Of a DNA stretch of 64,000 nucleotides, positions 25,591 through 36,791 are shown piece by piece (the stretch's first letter is position 1; each line of letters starts with the position of its first letter). The notes under the pieces are model-generated. The model saw nothing but the letters and a program-made list of their open reading frames with translations, searched no databases and had not been told where the DNA came from. This DNA comes from Riptortus pedestris (lineage: Eukaryota > Arthropoda > Insecta > Hemiptera > Alydidae). Where the stretch lies: positions 151,206,001 through 151,270,000 of the forward strand of contig CM032229.1 in NCBI GenBank assembly GCA_019009955.1. The letters are read 5' to 3'. Both the position numbers and the translations under genes were made by a program.

Positions 25591-26242
25591 AGAAACTAGC
25601 GAACCCGACAGACGTAGTCCAGCATGATATTTCAAGCGATTAGGATATTTAATTTAATAATACTATGTTCAAGGCAAAAACTACTTTTAATAACACAAAA
25701 AACCACTTTTGTTATATGCACGTTTGCCTAAAAACAAATAGAAAATGAAATATCCCGATTTTTTTATTCAGGCCACCCTTATAACCCCCACTCTTGTTCG
25801 AACCTAAAACATTGAATATAGCTTATAATCATGGAAGAATTAATGCTAATTTGCATATTGAGTTTGGTTAAGTTCGGCTCAATCGTTAGTGCCCAATAAA
25901 ATTGTTGGCTCCCACTTCAATTTTTTAGTGTATATCTCGTTTATACTTTTCTATACGCCAAAGTGAATATAACAAAATTGACTCTAAATAACAAGCTAAA
26001 CAACTTTTATCCAGTGCATATTTGCGGAAATACCTCTATTTTTATTTTTAAGCCTCCCTTACAACCGCCACTCCTGCTACATCTGCCGCTGGTCATCTGG
26101 GCTGCTTTGTGAATCTAAATCATTCAGGGCGTCTCCCAAGTGCATACAAAAAAATCATTCAAATCGGTCCAGCCGTTTAGGAGGAGTTCGGTGTCATACA
26201 CACGTACAGTAGAATTATATATATATATATATATATATATAA
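25559..26242 (+). repeat. dispersed repeat flanked by (TA)n, copy 1
   Basis: Begins at a (TA)n tract with AACTAGCGAACCCGACAGAC and ends with AAATCGGTCCAGCCGTTTAG, GAGGAGTTCGGTGTCATACA and a second (TA)n. The whole unit recurs inverted at 41855-42475, sharing interior blocks such as GCGATTAGGATATTTAATTT and GCACGTTTGCCTAAAAACAA. Repeats with these end motifs and TA tails are widespread in arthropods and are often described as non-LTR (RTE-like) or SINE-like remains; that family link is from memory and the copy encodes no protein. Confidence 0.7.
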
Positions 26243-26936
26243 AGATAAAATGTTCGAGTTTTATTCTCAAAAGGAAAGAAATTAATTGTTGCTGGAATTA
26301 GGGCAAAATACTACGAGTTTATCTGGTCTAAATGAGTTAAAACAATTTTTGGCTTAATTCCTTATGACAATACAATTCAACAGAGATAGCACCTTACAGC
26401 TTTTACAAAACATATCCATCCATACTCGCCTACCCTATATTTTCCCCCATCTTTTCCTTTTTTGCAACATTTTGTTCTACTTTATTATTATTATTATTTT
26501 TTATATGTTCTTATTTGTGTTTTTCTTCTCATTTATCCAAAGCGAAAAAACAAACAATTATTTTTATTTATCTATAAATGTTTATTATTTGTTGTCTTAT
26601 ATATAAAAAATTCGCTGGAAAGTCGTCAATAACTAATAATGGTCTTGACTAAAACCTAATCCTGCGATAACAATACTTCACCTATGATAAGTAATATCTC
26701 ATAAATACCTTAAATTAGAAACGGCATCTTAAAAACTATGTTAACAACAATGATTACAAATTATTCCTATTTAAATAAAGAAACCATATTTAAAACTGCA
26801 ACATATAACATCTTTAAAAAAAACAAACTGTATTCACCTAAAACTGTAGTTATAACAATTTGAAATTTATATTTAAATCTAAACACTTCATCTGAGAATT
26901 CCGAAAGTAACCACTGAGTAAGGTGTAAAAGGTATT
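26243..26936. other. intergenic, nothing recognised
   Basis: AT-rich; an 80-codon plus frame here (26364-26606) is hydrophobic because of TTA/TTT runs and shows no signal or domain pattern I can defend. Confidence 0.4.
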
Positions 26937-27488
26937 AGCAGATTTCCCTTGAGGGTAAAACTAAAGATCAAGTTTGTTAGTTGCTGAAATCGGACCAGTG
27001 GGATGGAGGGAATTTCGAGCAATCAAAATATCTTCCGATCGTAAAATGGTATATTAAGACCAATCTTATTGGGAATTTAGTTGCCAGTAAATGTTGTTAA
27101 ATGTATTTAAGATTTTGCATTGGTTAGTTGGGAAATCATTTCTATAGCTCGGTATTTAACGGCTTTAGTCAACACTAAAACTCATAGTCGTTTTAGTCGC
27201 ATAATTCGAAATATTTCTGTTATTGTGTGTCGAATCGAAAAATGTTGTAGAACCAATTTTGTTAAACTGTTGATACTGTACAATTGGTATTCTATATATG
27301 TTTTTGTATATTAAATATTAAACGAGCTATTCATATTTTTTCTTTCCAGGTTTCTGAAAACCCCCACTTCTACTCAACGTTTTTTTTTACTTAGATATAG
27401 AAAATATATTGGGGAGTAGAGATCAGTAACGTGTCATACCAGCACGGAGGAAATCTGCTTAGTTTACGCAGGCCTTGCGTGACGGCAT
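26937..27488 (+). mobile_element. HINE copy G, internally deleted and diverged
   Basis: AGCAGATTTCCCTTGAGGG joins straight to the body (AACTAAAGATCAAGTTTG), so the 5' block and TA tract are lost. The interior is strongly diverged, and the 3' end GAAATCTGCTTAGTTTACGC, then AGGCCTTGCGTGACGGCA, has a mutated hairpin. An old copy. Confidence 0.75.
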
Positions 27489-28167
27489 TTCTTAATTTAC
27501 GTAGCTTCTGGTACGTGTAGATAAAGTGCCGCTTCAGGCACCTTCGAAGCACTAGATCTAGAGTTCTTTCATCTAAATAGACATCGATATATATGATTAT
27601 TATATACTGCTATAATTTAATGCAGTTATCGGGCGGGAAGTATGTTATTAAGATACCTTAATTACATTCGTTTTGGGTAATTTCTTTTTTCATGGGCATC
27701 AAATATTGCTTTATCTTATATTTCGGGACACAAATTAGCTACCGCCCTGACTTTAACATTCTAGGAGTCAGTGACCTTTCATAAGTGTTATATTATAGCT
27801 ATTACGGATAACTGTAAGTTAAATCTAATTTCATATTATCTAATTGAGGCATCGTTATAAAAATAATAATTAAATGAATCGTCAAAGTAGTTGCCTTGTG
27901 TTAAATAAATAATATACATATAAAACCATGTTTATTGGGCTTAATCTTGTATGTACTGCTACACTTTAATTTGGGTAAAGGTCTCAGAGGATTTTTATAA
28001 TAATAACTTATCTAGAGATTACATTTTATTTTTTAGGAACCCCAAATACACAAAAACTAAAGAACCTTAACAAGTATTACCTAAAACCATGAGAGACAAT
28101 ACTTACAATAAGTTCGAATTATAGTTTACTATATTTTTATGATTATTAAATATCACAAAAATCTGAT
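27489..28167. other. intergenic, nothing recognised
   Basis: AT-rich with no supported feature. Confidence 0.4.
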
Positions 28168-28389
28168 TATTTATTTATTAACGTCCACTTTTTGCAACTT
28201 ATGCTAATCGGGACGGGTTATATACAGGTTACCACCCTTTTCTAGCCAGGGTGGTATTTTAGGACGTTATTTAATGAATTTCGTCACTAAATAATTTCCT
28301 TTGCCCAGGCGAGAATCGAACTCGCCACTCTAAGTTTACCATGTGAGATAAAGGTCAACGCTTTAACTCGCTTGGCTAACCTGAGCCCC
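28168..28389 (-). repeat. tRNA-derived SINE, full-length copy
   Basis: Minus-strand SINE: tail TTATTTATTAACGTCCAC, body with CCACCCTTTTCTAGCCAGGG, B-box seen as GCGAGAATCGAACTCGCC, head ending GCTAACCTGAGCCCC. Confidence 0.85.
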
Positions 28390-28780
28390 TCACAAAAATC
28401 TATAATAGTAATACGGGATTCTAAAAAATACCATATTAATATTTAAAATATTTTATAATCCAAAAGACTGGTCTGTTCCAGTAGTTTTGCATAATTATGA
28501 TCAGTAGTTTATTAGTAAGTTAACCTTTTTGTAATTATCTTGCTTTAAAAAATTTTGACCCCCGATCAGTGAGTACTTACTTGATCTTTTTTGATACATT
28601 TGTTTTACTTATTTTTTAAAAATAGTTGCCTGCAAAATAAGGTGGCCTTATTGTAAACATTGTATTCCATTGATTTTATTAGTAAATTACCCGGTGTAGG
28701 GTACATTGGTACATATATACATTTTTTTTTAGTATCCCTGGCATTGCAAGTGACATTTAGTTTCTTTTTTGACAGAAACA
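28390..28780. other. intergenic, nothing recognised
   Basis: No supported feature. Confidence 0.4.
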
Positions 28781-28862
28781 GGGGTTAAGGTTAGCCACGT
28801 GACTTAAGGCGTTGGCCTGAAGATCACTTGGTAATCCTACAAACCTGAGTTTGATTCTTAGG
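28781..28862 (+). repeat. SINE head only, truncated at a HINE junction
   Basis: GGGGTTAAGGTTAGCCACGT through the B-box-like GAGTTTGATTCTTAGG. The SINE body is missing; the next bases (TAACTAAGCAGATTT) are HINE 3'-subterminal sequence. The junction is either an insertion/deletion scar or template switching. Confidence 0.65.
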
Positions 28863-29258
28863 TTAACTAAGCAGATTTCTCACGAGCGTCACATATTTAC
28901 ATTTATCTCAAAAAGTAAATGCTCAGTGAGAACAATACTTGGTATTTAGGCTTCAAATAAAGTTCTTGATAATAGAACAGCTTACTGTTAATATGATATG
29001 AGTAGGAGGGGGGGGGGGCGGGGGGGTTTACAGAAGCCGAAAACAGGAAAATACGAAATCTCCAATAATAATAAACAGTAAAAAATCTAGATTGGCTGGA
29101 TGGTCTAGATCTAGACTGGCTCTATACAATATTTCGATCCGACTAGTAACAACGGAGATATTAAGTTTTTTCGAACTTCTCCCTAACCCCCCCCCCTACC
29201 ACTGGTCGGATTTCAGCCGTCAATGAAATTAGGACACTAGAACGCTTACAGACATATA
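28863..29258 (-). mobile_element. HINE fragment P
   Basis: Starts at the inner 3'-subterminal motif (AACTAAGCAGATTTCTCACG), without the outer hairpin, and runs through TCGATCCGACTAGTAACAAC and GGTCGGATTTCAGCCGTCAA to the boundary of the lost microsatellite. It contains a G-rich run at 29009-29028. Confidence 0.72.
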
Positions 29259-29324
29259 TTTTTACTTATATTAATATTAAATAAACGCCCTAGAAACAAT
29301 AAATGAAAAAATTGCAGAAAAAAA

Positions 29325-29402
29325 TAGGTGCTCCAGGCGAGATTCGATCTTGAGATTTCCGGTCACAATAATAAAGCGCTATGAACTGAGCCACGGAGTT
29401 TC
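29325..29402 (-). repeat. second tRNA-like sequence (SINE head or tRNA pseudogene)
   Basis: On the minus strand: ACTCCGTGGCTCAGTTCATA (A-box-like), GCGC, and later AAGATCGAATCTCGCC (B-box-like), ending CTGGAGCACC. It differs from the common SINE of the window. The acceptor arms pair only partly and no clear anticodon stem forms, so it is unlikely to be a working tRNA. Confidence 0.45.
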
Positions 29403-29412
29403 CTTGAAATAC

Positions 29413-29437
29413 ACGTCTTGAGAAGAACTCAAGACGT
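29413..29437. repeat. short perfect inverted repeat
   Basis: ACGTCTTGAG and CTCAAGACGT are separated by 5 bases. It lies next to the tRNA-like sequence. Function unknown. Confidence 0.7.
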
Positions 29438-29734
29438 TCTGGCAAACCTTATTATTTGTTTTTTTTGTTTTTTTTAGACGAACGTTAGAGAAGTGCGTTC
29501 TCTCGCTTTAACAGAATTAGCTTTAGATACTAAACACTAAAAACATTTTGTTTTAATCGGTGTGGGGAAGGTCGTGCACTCCCCTTGCTAGCATATTTTC
29601 CTTATCTAGTCATTGATTGTCTATTATTGATCATCCACCACCTGTTCTCTATTTTTTCTTGCTGTAAGTATCTTATGTTGACAGGGGATTAAAAATTACC
29701 TGCGCATGAGATGGTTAGGGGCTCAGGTCCTCGT

Positions 29735-30250
29735 AATGAAAATTGAGATGAGGGGGTTAACAGGAGACTGAAAATTACAAATACTTCAGTTAATATTTAG
29801 TGTGAGAAAGAACGTACTATACAACAATTGTAAGCAATTAAAGTTGAATTAAAATTGGTAATGTAATATTTATGATGTGATCGACATAATAACGAAGATG
29901 TTTTGAGTTGACGATTTAGCTCTTTTCTAAACCCCTTTCTCTCCTTGTGCGACACCAACAACGACGTATTTTAGGATGAAATTGGACGCTCCTTGATATA
30001 TTAGCTTATTGTTCGAGTAACATTAAATTAAGGAGTGGAAAGGGGGAGTTTTACTGAAAGGTGCTAAATAAAAAAATCAAGTATCTCAGTTAGTATTAGA
30101 GTGTGAGAAAAATCATATAGAGAAACTATTGTAGGAAACTAAATGCTCAATAAGATTGTTTCATTATATTTTTCCATCCAACTCATAATAACGGATATGT
30201 TTATAGTTTTTGGTTTCAACCGTCTAAGTTCCCGTCCTCCTGAACAGCAT
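29735..30250 (-). mobile_element. two strongly decayed HINE-like modules
   Basis: Two consecutive blocks (29735-29965 and about 30040-30250) each read in order: G-run and GAAAATT, 'ATCTCAGTTAGTATT'-like, 'GAGAAA..ATATA', 'CATAATAACG', 'TCTAAAC/GTCTAAG' and C-rich. That order matches the middle of reverse HINE copies. No ends survive. The call rests on the order of weak matches. Confidence 0.4.
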
Positions 30251-30490
30251 TGAACGAATATTATCTTTCCGAGCAAACGAAATTCTTAATTATTGAATTA
30301 GGTAACGTTTGAGCACTTAAGTGATAACAAACAAACGTATGTATTTCATCAATTGTCAAATGATTTTTAGCAGATTTCCCTTAAGGGAAATCAGCTATTG
30401 AGGTCGTACTCATGACGCGAGTTTCGAAAAATTTCTTCAAATGTCCATCGATCCTACCCAGGAGAGGACGAAAATGAGGTCCGTTCAAAA

Positions 30491-30560
<70 letters not shown>

Positions 30561-30792
30561 ATATTTGTCTGTTACCGCTCTAGCGGTCGCAATTATTATT
30601 TAATCGTTACCAAACTCGATATTTAGTCGTTTTATGTAAAAAGAAAGATGAAGTTCGTTAACGGCTGAAATCGGACTAGTGGGAGGGGGGTTTAGAGGGG
30701 AGGTTTTTTGAAAATTCGAAATATCTCCGTTACCATACGTCAGATCAAAAAATTGTATAGAATCAATCTTATTGCAAATTGAATTTACTATA

Positions 30793-31562
30793 TTTATTTA
30801 TTTATTTATTTATTTGGAGCTTCGCAGCTGTGGCGATGTTGCTCTGGGAAAAAAAACAACATAAAAACAAAAAAAAAAAACGAAACGAAACAAAATTAAT
30901 TTAAACGAAACATAAAACAACATAACAGAAATGTAACATGAAACATAGAATAGTAACACAAAACAGAAATGGAACACAAAAATAGAAATAAAACAAAAAC
31001 AGAAATGGACACACAAACCAAAATGTGAAATAAAAACGTAAAGGTAACACAAAATAGAAATAGAACAAAAACAGAAATGGAACACAAAAACAAAATGGGA
31101 AATAAAAACGGAAATGGAACACAAAATAGAAATAGAACAAAAACAGAAATGGAACACAAAAACAAAATGGGAAATAAAAACAGAAATGGAACCCAAAAAC
31201 AAAATGGGAAATAAAAACAGAAATGGAACACAAAAATAGAAATAGAACAAAAACAGAAATGGAACACAAGACCAAAATGGGAAATAAAAACAGAAATGGA
31301 ACACAAAAACAAAATGGAAAACCAAAAACAGAAATGGAACGCAAAACAGAAATAGAAAACAAAAATGGAACTCAAATAATAGAAATTGAACAATAAATTG
31401 AAATCGATCAATAATAGAAATCGAACACAACAAATTGACAAACAAAATATAGAATCCAAAACAATTTAAAAAACCGAAAAGTGAGAATTGAAAAAATAAA
31501 CTTGGATAATAGGAAATAAAAAAAATATTAAACAAAATATAATAAAATATATATATTGTTGA

Positions 31563-31632
<70 letters not shown>

Positions 31633-32002
31633 ACTGACAACGATAGTCATGAATTGCATTATGGCGGGAAGGGGGGAAAACCTTCAGTTTTGCTAGACAA
31701 AAAAAAAACGATGAAATATTTACTTTACATATATTAAAAGAGTTTATAAAGAGCTCAGCAAACATACAAGCACACACACACGCGCGCACACACACGCACA
31801 CACACACACACACGCTCGCACACGCACACAAAACATTCACACAAAGACTAGAATCGCATACATTTACTAGAAAATTATAAAATCTCTTTTAAAATGCAAG
31901 TATTAATTTTCAGTATTGTATATTCAAATTTTTGTGTATATGTTAATGTCTTTTAGGTGTTGTAGTATAGTGGGTATGTATGGACTACCTTCAGTGAGTA
32001 AA
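30793..32002 (-). mobile_element. retroposon-like insertion with 11-bp target duplication
   Basis: AATTTACTATA lies on both sides (30782-30792 and 32003-32013), within uninterrupted HINE sequence elsewhere, so the insertion limits are exact. On the minus strand the insert ends CACAGCTGCGAAGCTCC followed by (AAAT)n, the kind of A-rich simple tail left by target-primed reverse transcription. Inside are a run of about 65 A (31566-31630, so T on the inserted strand), an irregular A-rich tandem repeat (30900-31400) and a (CA)n patch (31770-31830). It encodes no reverse transcriptase; the 276-codon minus frame is translated repeat. It could be a SINE-like or processed-RNA insertion. Confidence 0.75.
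30930..31400. repeat. irregular 35-37-bp tandem repeat
   Basis: Alternating units built on AACAGAAATGGAACACAAAA plus either ACAAAATGGGAAATAAA or TAGAAATAGAACAAA. Units are well conserved in the middle and decay toward both ends. Frames across it (rich in F, C, S) are artefacts. Confidence 0.85.
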
Positions 32003-32185
32003 AATTTACTATAAATATTGTTCTATACATTTATTCTCTATCTTCAATATTAACCGAGATATTTGCATTTTTATTAAATGTGGGCCGATAACGAACGTTT
32101 CAGGCCAAAAGCTAGTTCTCCCGTAACTGTTCGGCTCTCGTATAGAGATTTCTCTATTGCATAGATTCATGTGGGAAATCTGTTT

Positions 32186-32717
32186 TTTTTAATATTACGG
32201 AGTTCATAAAATTACTCAAATGTTTTAAAATCATTTCAACGAACCCACTATACTGCTTGAATTCGAACTTAATTCGAGTTAGATTTTTCATATGTTGCTA
32301 ATCGAGACCTCACAAGTAGAATTTCGTACGTATTCATTTAAAATACAAGTACCATAACAGTTTAATAATGTTAGCTAATTAGGTGTTTAAGCCTTGTAAG
32401 GAATTTATGAATATTTAATAGGAAAAATTATGGGTTATAATATGTTAATATGGGTAATCGTTAATTCTGGGGCAAGCGAAGCTACCGGTTGGACATTATA
32501 TTTAAAATTTTGCCAACTATATGATTTTATTCATGTCAATTCTGGCTCCTTTATTGAACCTTAATTTACTTTTCGTAATTCTTTCTGTTCTTCTAGTGCT
32601 ACTACACCACTTCGCATACGCCAATTCTATTTGACATTAAGTGTAAGTATATTGCACCAGTATTAAAAAATGTACAATAATTATTAATTAATGGCCAAAT
32701 ATAAAGGCAGTTAAAAA
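32186..32717. other. intergenic, nothing recognised
   Basis: No supported feature. Confidence 0.4.
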
Positions 32718-33018
32718 TATAAAGCCAGTAGTAAGTTATGTTTAAATAGTTACAACGTAACTCATGTTACTAGCAGACATCTTTCAGTAAATATAAATAA
32801 ATAAAAATGTATTTATAGATTTAATTAAGAAATATTTGTATAGAAAATTAGTAAATTTACTACCCTTAGGATATGACACGGTATTTGCAATATATTAGTC
32901 GATATTATATAAAACATAGAGTAAAACAGCATTATACTACTATAAAGGGCATAACAACCTAGTTATTGATTGCCCAAATCATATTAATCCTAATCCTAAA
33001 TTTGAATGGACGTATTTC
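32718..33018 (+). repeat. local direct duplication, unit 1
   Basis: Shares long blocks with 33411-33698: AAGCCAGTAGTAAG, AATAAATAAAAATGTATTTA, CCCTTAGGATATGACA, GCATTATACTACTATAA and CATATTAATCCTAA. Substitutions and small indels separate the two, so the duplication is not recent. No coding frame. Confidence 0.85.
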
Positions 33019-33410
33019 ACATTAAAAAAAAAAGTCCTCTGTTTTGGCATTTTCCAATATTTTCTCAAGTACTTATATGAAATATATTTAAAGAAAAAGA
33101 CATTTCGCAAGTCGGAATTACTTGGGCTTAACAATTTATAGTTTAATTTGAATAATTATTAAGTAAATTGTTATTTATTTATTTTTTTAATGTAAATTTC
33201 TCAAATTCACAGATTTTGTGTGTGTTTGATCTTATTAACATTCAAAATGTTCGTACGTTTAATTTTAATTTTGAAAATACGATATATATGATATAATTAA
33301 ATGTTGCCAATCAGTCTGTCAATGGAAATGAATATTTAAATTATCTATAAATGTATTTAATAATGTAAAGAATTCCTTATTTAATGAAAAAGCAATAGTT
33401 TTTTTTTAAT

Positions 33411-33698
33411 ATTAAGCCAGTAGTAAGAAGTGTAAATAGGTCCAAAGTAACTCGTGTTACACATCTTTAAGTAAATATAAATAAATAAAAATGTATTTAT
33501 AGATTTAGTTAAGAAATAGTTGTATAGAAAATTAGTAAGTTTAATACCCTTAGGATATGACAAGAGCGGTATTTACAATATATATTTAAGGCATAGAGTA
33601 AAACAGGGACTTTTGAACTGCATTATACTACTATAACGGGCATAATAACTTAGTTGTTGACTGCCTAAATCATATTAATCCTAAACTTGAATGGACTT
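33411..33698 (+). repeat. local direct duplication, unit 2
   Basis: Partner of 32718-33018, offset about 690 bp, with about 390 bp of non-duplicated DNA between them. Either a tandem duplication of ~690 bp whose spacer half diverged or was replaced, or terminal direct repeats of an unknown small element. Confidence 0.85.
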
Positions 33699-33810
33699 AA
33701 CTTTCGTTATTTGTAAACTAGGAACGATGTGCTTTGCACAGTTGAACTCGATGTTTCTTGGGAAGTCTTCATCCTGTTATAAAAATTTTAGATATAGCTG
33801 ATGAGTAATA

Positions 33811-34648
33811 AAGTCCGTCACGCAGGGGTTGCGTAAACTAAGCAGATTTTCTATGTGAAGTTTAGCAATAGAGAAATCTGCATACAGGTAACACAACACC
33901 ACCCTAAGTAAATACAAACGGTAATAAGAAATCTTTCAGTTAATTTTAATAAACTCCCAACTGAAACGGCTTCTGAATTGTAAGAATAATTTATATTTTA
34001 ATAACTCAAATTTTAGTAGACCAAGAACTAAAGAAGGCGGATGAACAGAACGTATTTGCATAAATCTCACAAAGTAAGGAAGGTAAGGTAAGGTTAGAAA
34101 CGACAGGTAAGGTTAGAAGCTTCTGCCAGAGCCGAGACTTACGAAAACGGCCGAACTAACCCGAACAACATCCGACCACAGACCATAAAAATGCAAATAT
34201 CTCGGTTAATATTCAAGATAGAGAATAAGCGTATATAACAATATTTATAGTTATTAGCATAGCTTATTTGCAATAAGATTGGTTCTATACAATTTTTCGA
34301 TCCGATGCATAATAACGTAGATATTTCGAATTTTCGAAAATCCCCCCTCTAAACCCCCACGCCCTCCCGCTGGTACGATTTCAGCCATTAACGTCCTTGA
34401 TCTGTCTTATTACATAAAACGGTTAAATATCGAGTTTCATAACGATCAAACAAAAATTGCGACCGTTAACAGACATATATATATATATATATATATCTAG
34501 ATATATATATATATATATATATATAGATATAATTTTGAACGGACCTCATTTTCGTCATCTCCTGGGTCGATGGACATTTGAAGAAATTTTTCGAAACTCG
34601 CGTCATGAGTACGACCTCAATAGCTGATTTCCTTAAGGGAAATCTGCT
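33811..34648 (-). mobile_element. HINE copy I
   Basis: Complete at both ends in reverse orientation (AAGTCCGTCACGCAGGGG ... GGAAATCTGCT). Its 3' half is the same type as copies A and B (GTAACACAACACCACC, CAACTGAAACGGCTTC), with more substitutions and a shorter C run. (TA)n at 34472-34530 is interrupted by TCTAGA. One base is missing from the 5' palindrome (TTCCTTAAGGG). Confidence 0.87.
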
Positions 34649-35354
34649 AAAATGGTATATAGTAATAAAATGGTACTCTATGCTGATTAGCAATGTTTTC
34701 GATCATAATCACGGTGTGAATTATTAGTCACCTTGTCGAGCTGTTTATTCATATATAATAGTCGTTCTATAACTCCAGTTGCCTCCCTTTTATAGGGCAA
34801 TATCTTTCTTTTTTTAATGAGAATTAGATAACAAGGCTTATATAACACAAGGATGAAACCTCTTCCCTTTAGCACGTCATGCTTTAATACCAAATTAGCC
34901 TGATTAATATGAAAGAATATACCCCTAAATATAATGATTTTTAATACATATCTTTTGCAATGGACATTTAAAAATTAGGTTGGTAGTGCAGAGAATACTT
35001 TTCTTCTTATACTCTCCCTTTTGACGGCTATTAAAACTTTCCCATTGTATTTTTCTATTATGATAAGATCGATAATATTACCAAATAACTGGAAGTTGGA
35101 GGTTGGTCACACTGAGGCATCATTATCGAAACATAGTTCTCGTCTGGATATGAGTCCTGCTCTGTAGGCAAAATTCTGATCTGGTGAATGAGCAGCAATT
35201 ACGTAGGTCCCAAGAGTAATATGGTGGTGGTGACTGTATAGCTGTAGCAATATTGATATTTACAGAACTCGATATTTATAAGATTCATCTACATCTGATA
35301 ATCAAGTTAGTGACTGAAATCAGTCGGGGAGCGCGGCGCTATAGAGAGAAGTAA
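34649..35354. other. intergenic, nothing recognised
   Basis: No supported feature. The 68-codon minus frame (34687-34893) shows no domain. Confidence 0.4.
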
Positions 35355-35823
35355 AAGTCCGTCACGCAGGGGCTGCGTAAACTAAGCAGATTTCCCACGT
35401 GAAGTTTTAGAATAGAGAAATTTCAGAATAGAGAGTCAAACAATTACGGGAATGGCCCGAACTAGCTCTTGACGGAAACTCACGACTAGACCCGAAGTTA
35501 GCCGATCTCATCTCAGAAGCTGAAAACAGAAAAATGCAAATATCTCGGTTAATATTCAAGATACAGAATAAATGTATATAACATTATTTATAGTAAATTA
35601 AATTTGTAATAAGATTGGTTTTATATACTTTTTCGTTTCGACGTATAGTAACGGAGATATTTGGAATTTTCGAAAACCCTCCTCTCTAAACCCCCCCTCC
35701 CACTGATCCGATTTCAGCCATTAACGAACATGATCTTTATTTTTGCATAAAACGTTTAAATATCGAGTTTGGTAACGATCAAACGAAAATTCCGACCGCT
35801 AGAGCGTTAACACACAAATATAT

Positions 35824-36471
35824 TGTTGCGAAAATTAAATAGATGAATAATCCTTCAGAGAGAGAGAGTCGCGTATTTGGAGAGTGTGACGTAGATCAAA
35901 GAGACCGATAGAATGTTCTAGGTCTGACCAGTACCTTCCAGCCAGACGTCGAATGAACTAGACAATTCCCCTTTGATGTATGCCGCCTCCCTATAAAAAG
36001 GAGCTCGGGCCAGCAGTGAGTCAGTTTATGCTCAGCGATATTGATGGTCACATCAGTGCTACAGTGCGACTTAGTGCAGTGCGGTAAAGAGTTTTTATAA
36101 GAAGTACAGTGTTGTGCCGTGACTGTAAGTAACAGTTTAGTGCCGTGTTTAAGACAGTGCAGTGCCGCGAAGTAAAGGACAGTGCAGTGCCGCGAAGTAA
36201 AGGACAGTGAAGTGCCGCGAAGTAAAGGACAGTGCAGTGCCGTCTTTCTGTGAATTTCAGTGAATTATTGGACTGTGACTCATTGAAGAACAGTAACGCT
36301 ATCAGTGTATACTGTGAGTAGTAATTAAGAATAATCACCAAGTTTATTGTGCATTGTGAAATAAATTTTGCAGTGATAAAAACTGTGAAACTTGCGAGTA
36401 TTTAATTTTGCAATCCAAAAGAACTCTTATTAAAAACGTTTATTACTGGTTTTGGTAATAAAAACGTAACA
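35824..36471 (+). mobile_element. solo LTR (Gypsy-like) in the HINE microsatellite
   Basis: Begins TGTTGCG and ends CGTAACA (TG...CA with a short inverted repeat), flanked by ATAT on both sides; a 4-bp duplication is what Gypsy-type integrases leave, though in a TA tract it also occurs by chance. Promoter-like features fit a U3/R: CCTCCCTATAAAAAGGAGC, then a TCAGT initiator-like site about 25 bp on. A polyadenylation signal AATAAA lies near 36360. No internal gag/pol remains, so recombination between two LTRs is the likely origin. Confidence 0.72.
36150..36242. repeat. 25-bp tandem repeat inside the solo LTR
   Basis: Three to four units of AGGACAGTGCAGTGCCGCGA plus AGTAA, just downstream of the putative transcription start, so probably in R/U5. 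Units are nearly identical. Confidence 0.85.
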
Positions 36472-36791
36472 ATATATATACTTTTGAACGGACCTCATTT
36501 TCGTCATCTCCTGGGTAGGATCGATGGACATTTGAAGAAATTTTTCGAAACTCGCGTCATGAGTACGACCTCAATAGCTGATTTCCCTTAAGGGAAATCT
36601 GCTAAAATCAAGATACGAATATTTCCGTTATTATGAGACGGATCGTAATATTGTAAAGAAGCAATCTCATTGCACATTTAATGTCTTATAAATGTCGTTC
36701 TATATATTCATTTTATTTGTGCCAACTATTAACCGAGATATCGGCATTTTTTAATTTAACCCCCCCCCTCCTACTCATCTCACATTAAAAA

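Larger units (their letters stand above)
30369..32185 (+). mobile_element. HINE copy H, split by a 1.2-kb insertion
   Basis: The left part (30369-30792) has the intact 5' palindrome, 5' block, (TA)n 30494-30548 followed by (TG)n, and first half of the body. The right part (32003-32185) resumes exactly where the left stops and continues to the subterminal GGGAAATCTG, after which the 3' hairpin is missing. The interruption is the retroposon described at 30793-32002. Confidence 0.85.
35355..36603 (-). mobile_element. HINE copy J, split by a solo LTR
   Basis: Both ends are intact. The microsatellite of this copy is interrupted at 35824 by a 648-bp LTR, leaving HINE sequence on both sides (35355-35823 and 36472-36603). 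The 3' half has the type with AATAGAGAAATTTCAGAATAG, as in copies D, M and N. Confidence 0.87.

Noticed and set aside
29325..29402. functional tRNA gene
   Set aside because: Boxes A and B are recognisable, but acceptor and anticodon stems do not pair acceptably.
30810..31640. 276-codon minus ORF, plus two overlapping shorter ones, rich in F, C and S
   Set aside because: They translate the A-rich tandem repeat and the poly-A run of the retroposon insert; the F run corresponds to the homopolymer. Several frames are open at once, as expected from a repeat.
36048..36341. 97-codon minus ORF with repeated LHCPLLRGTA
   Set aside because: Translation of the 25-bp minisatellite of the solo LTR on the antisense strand.
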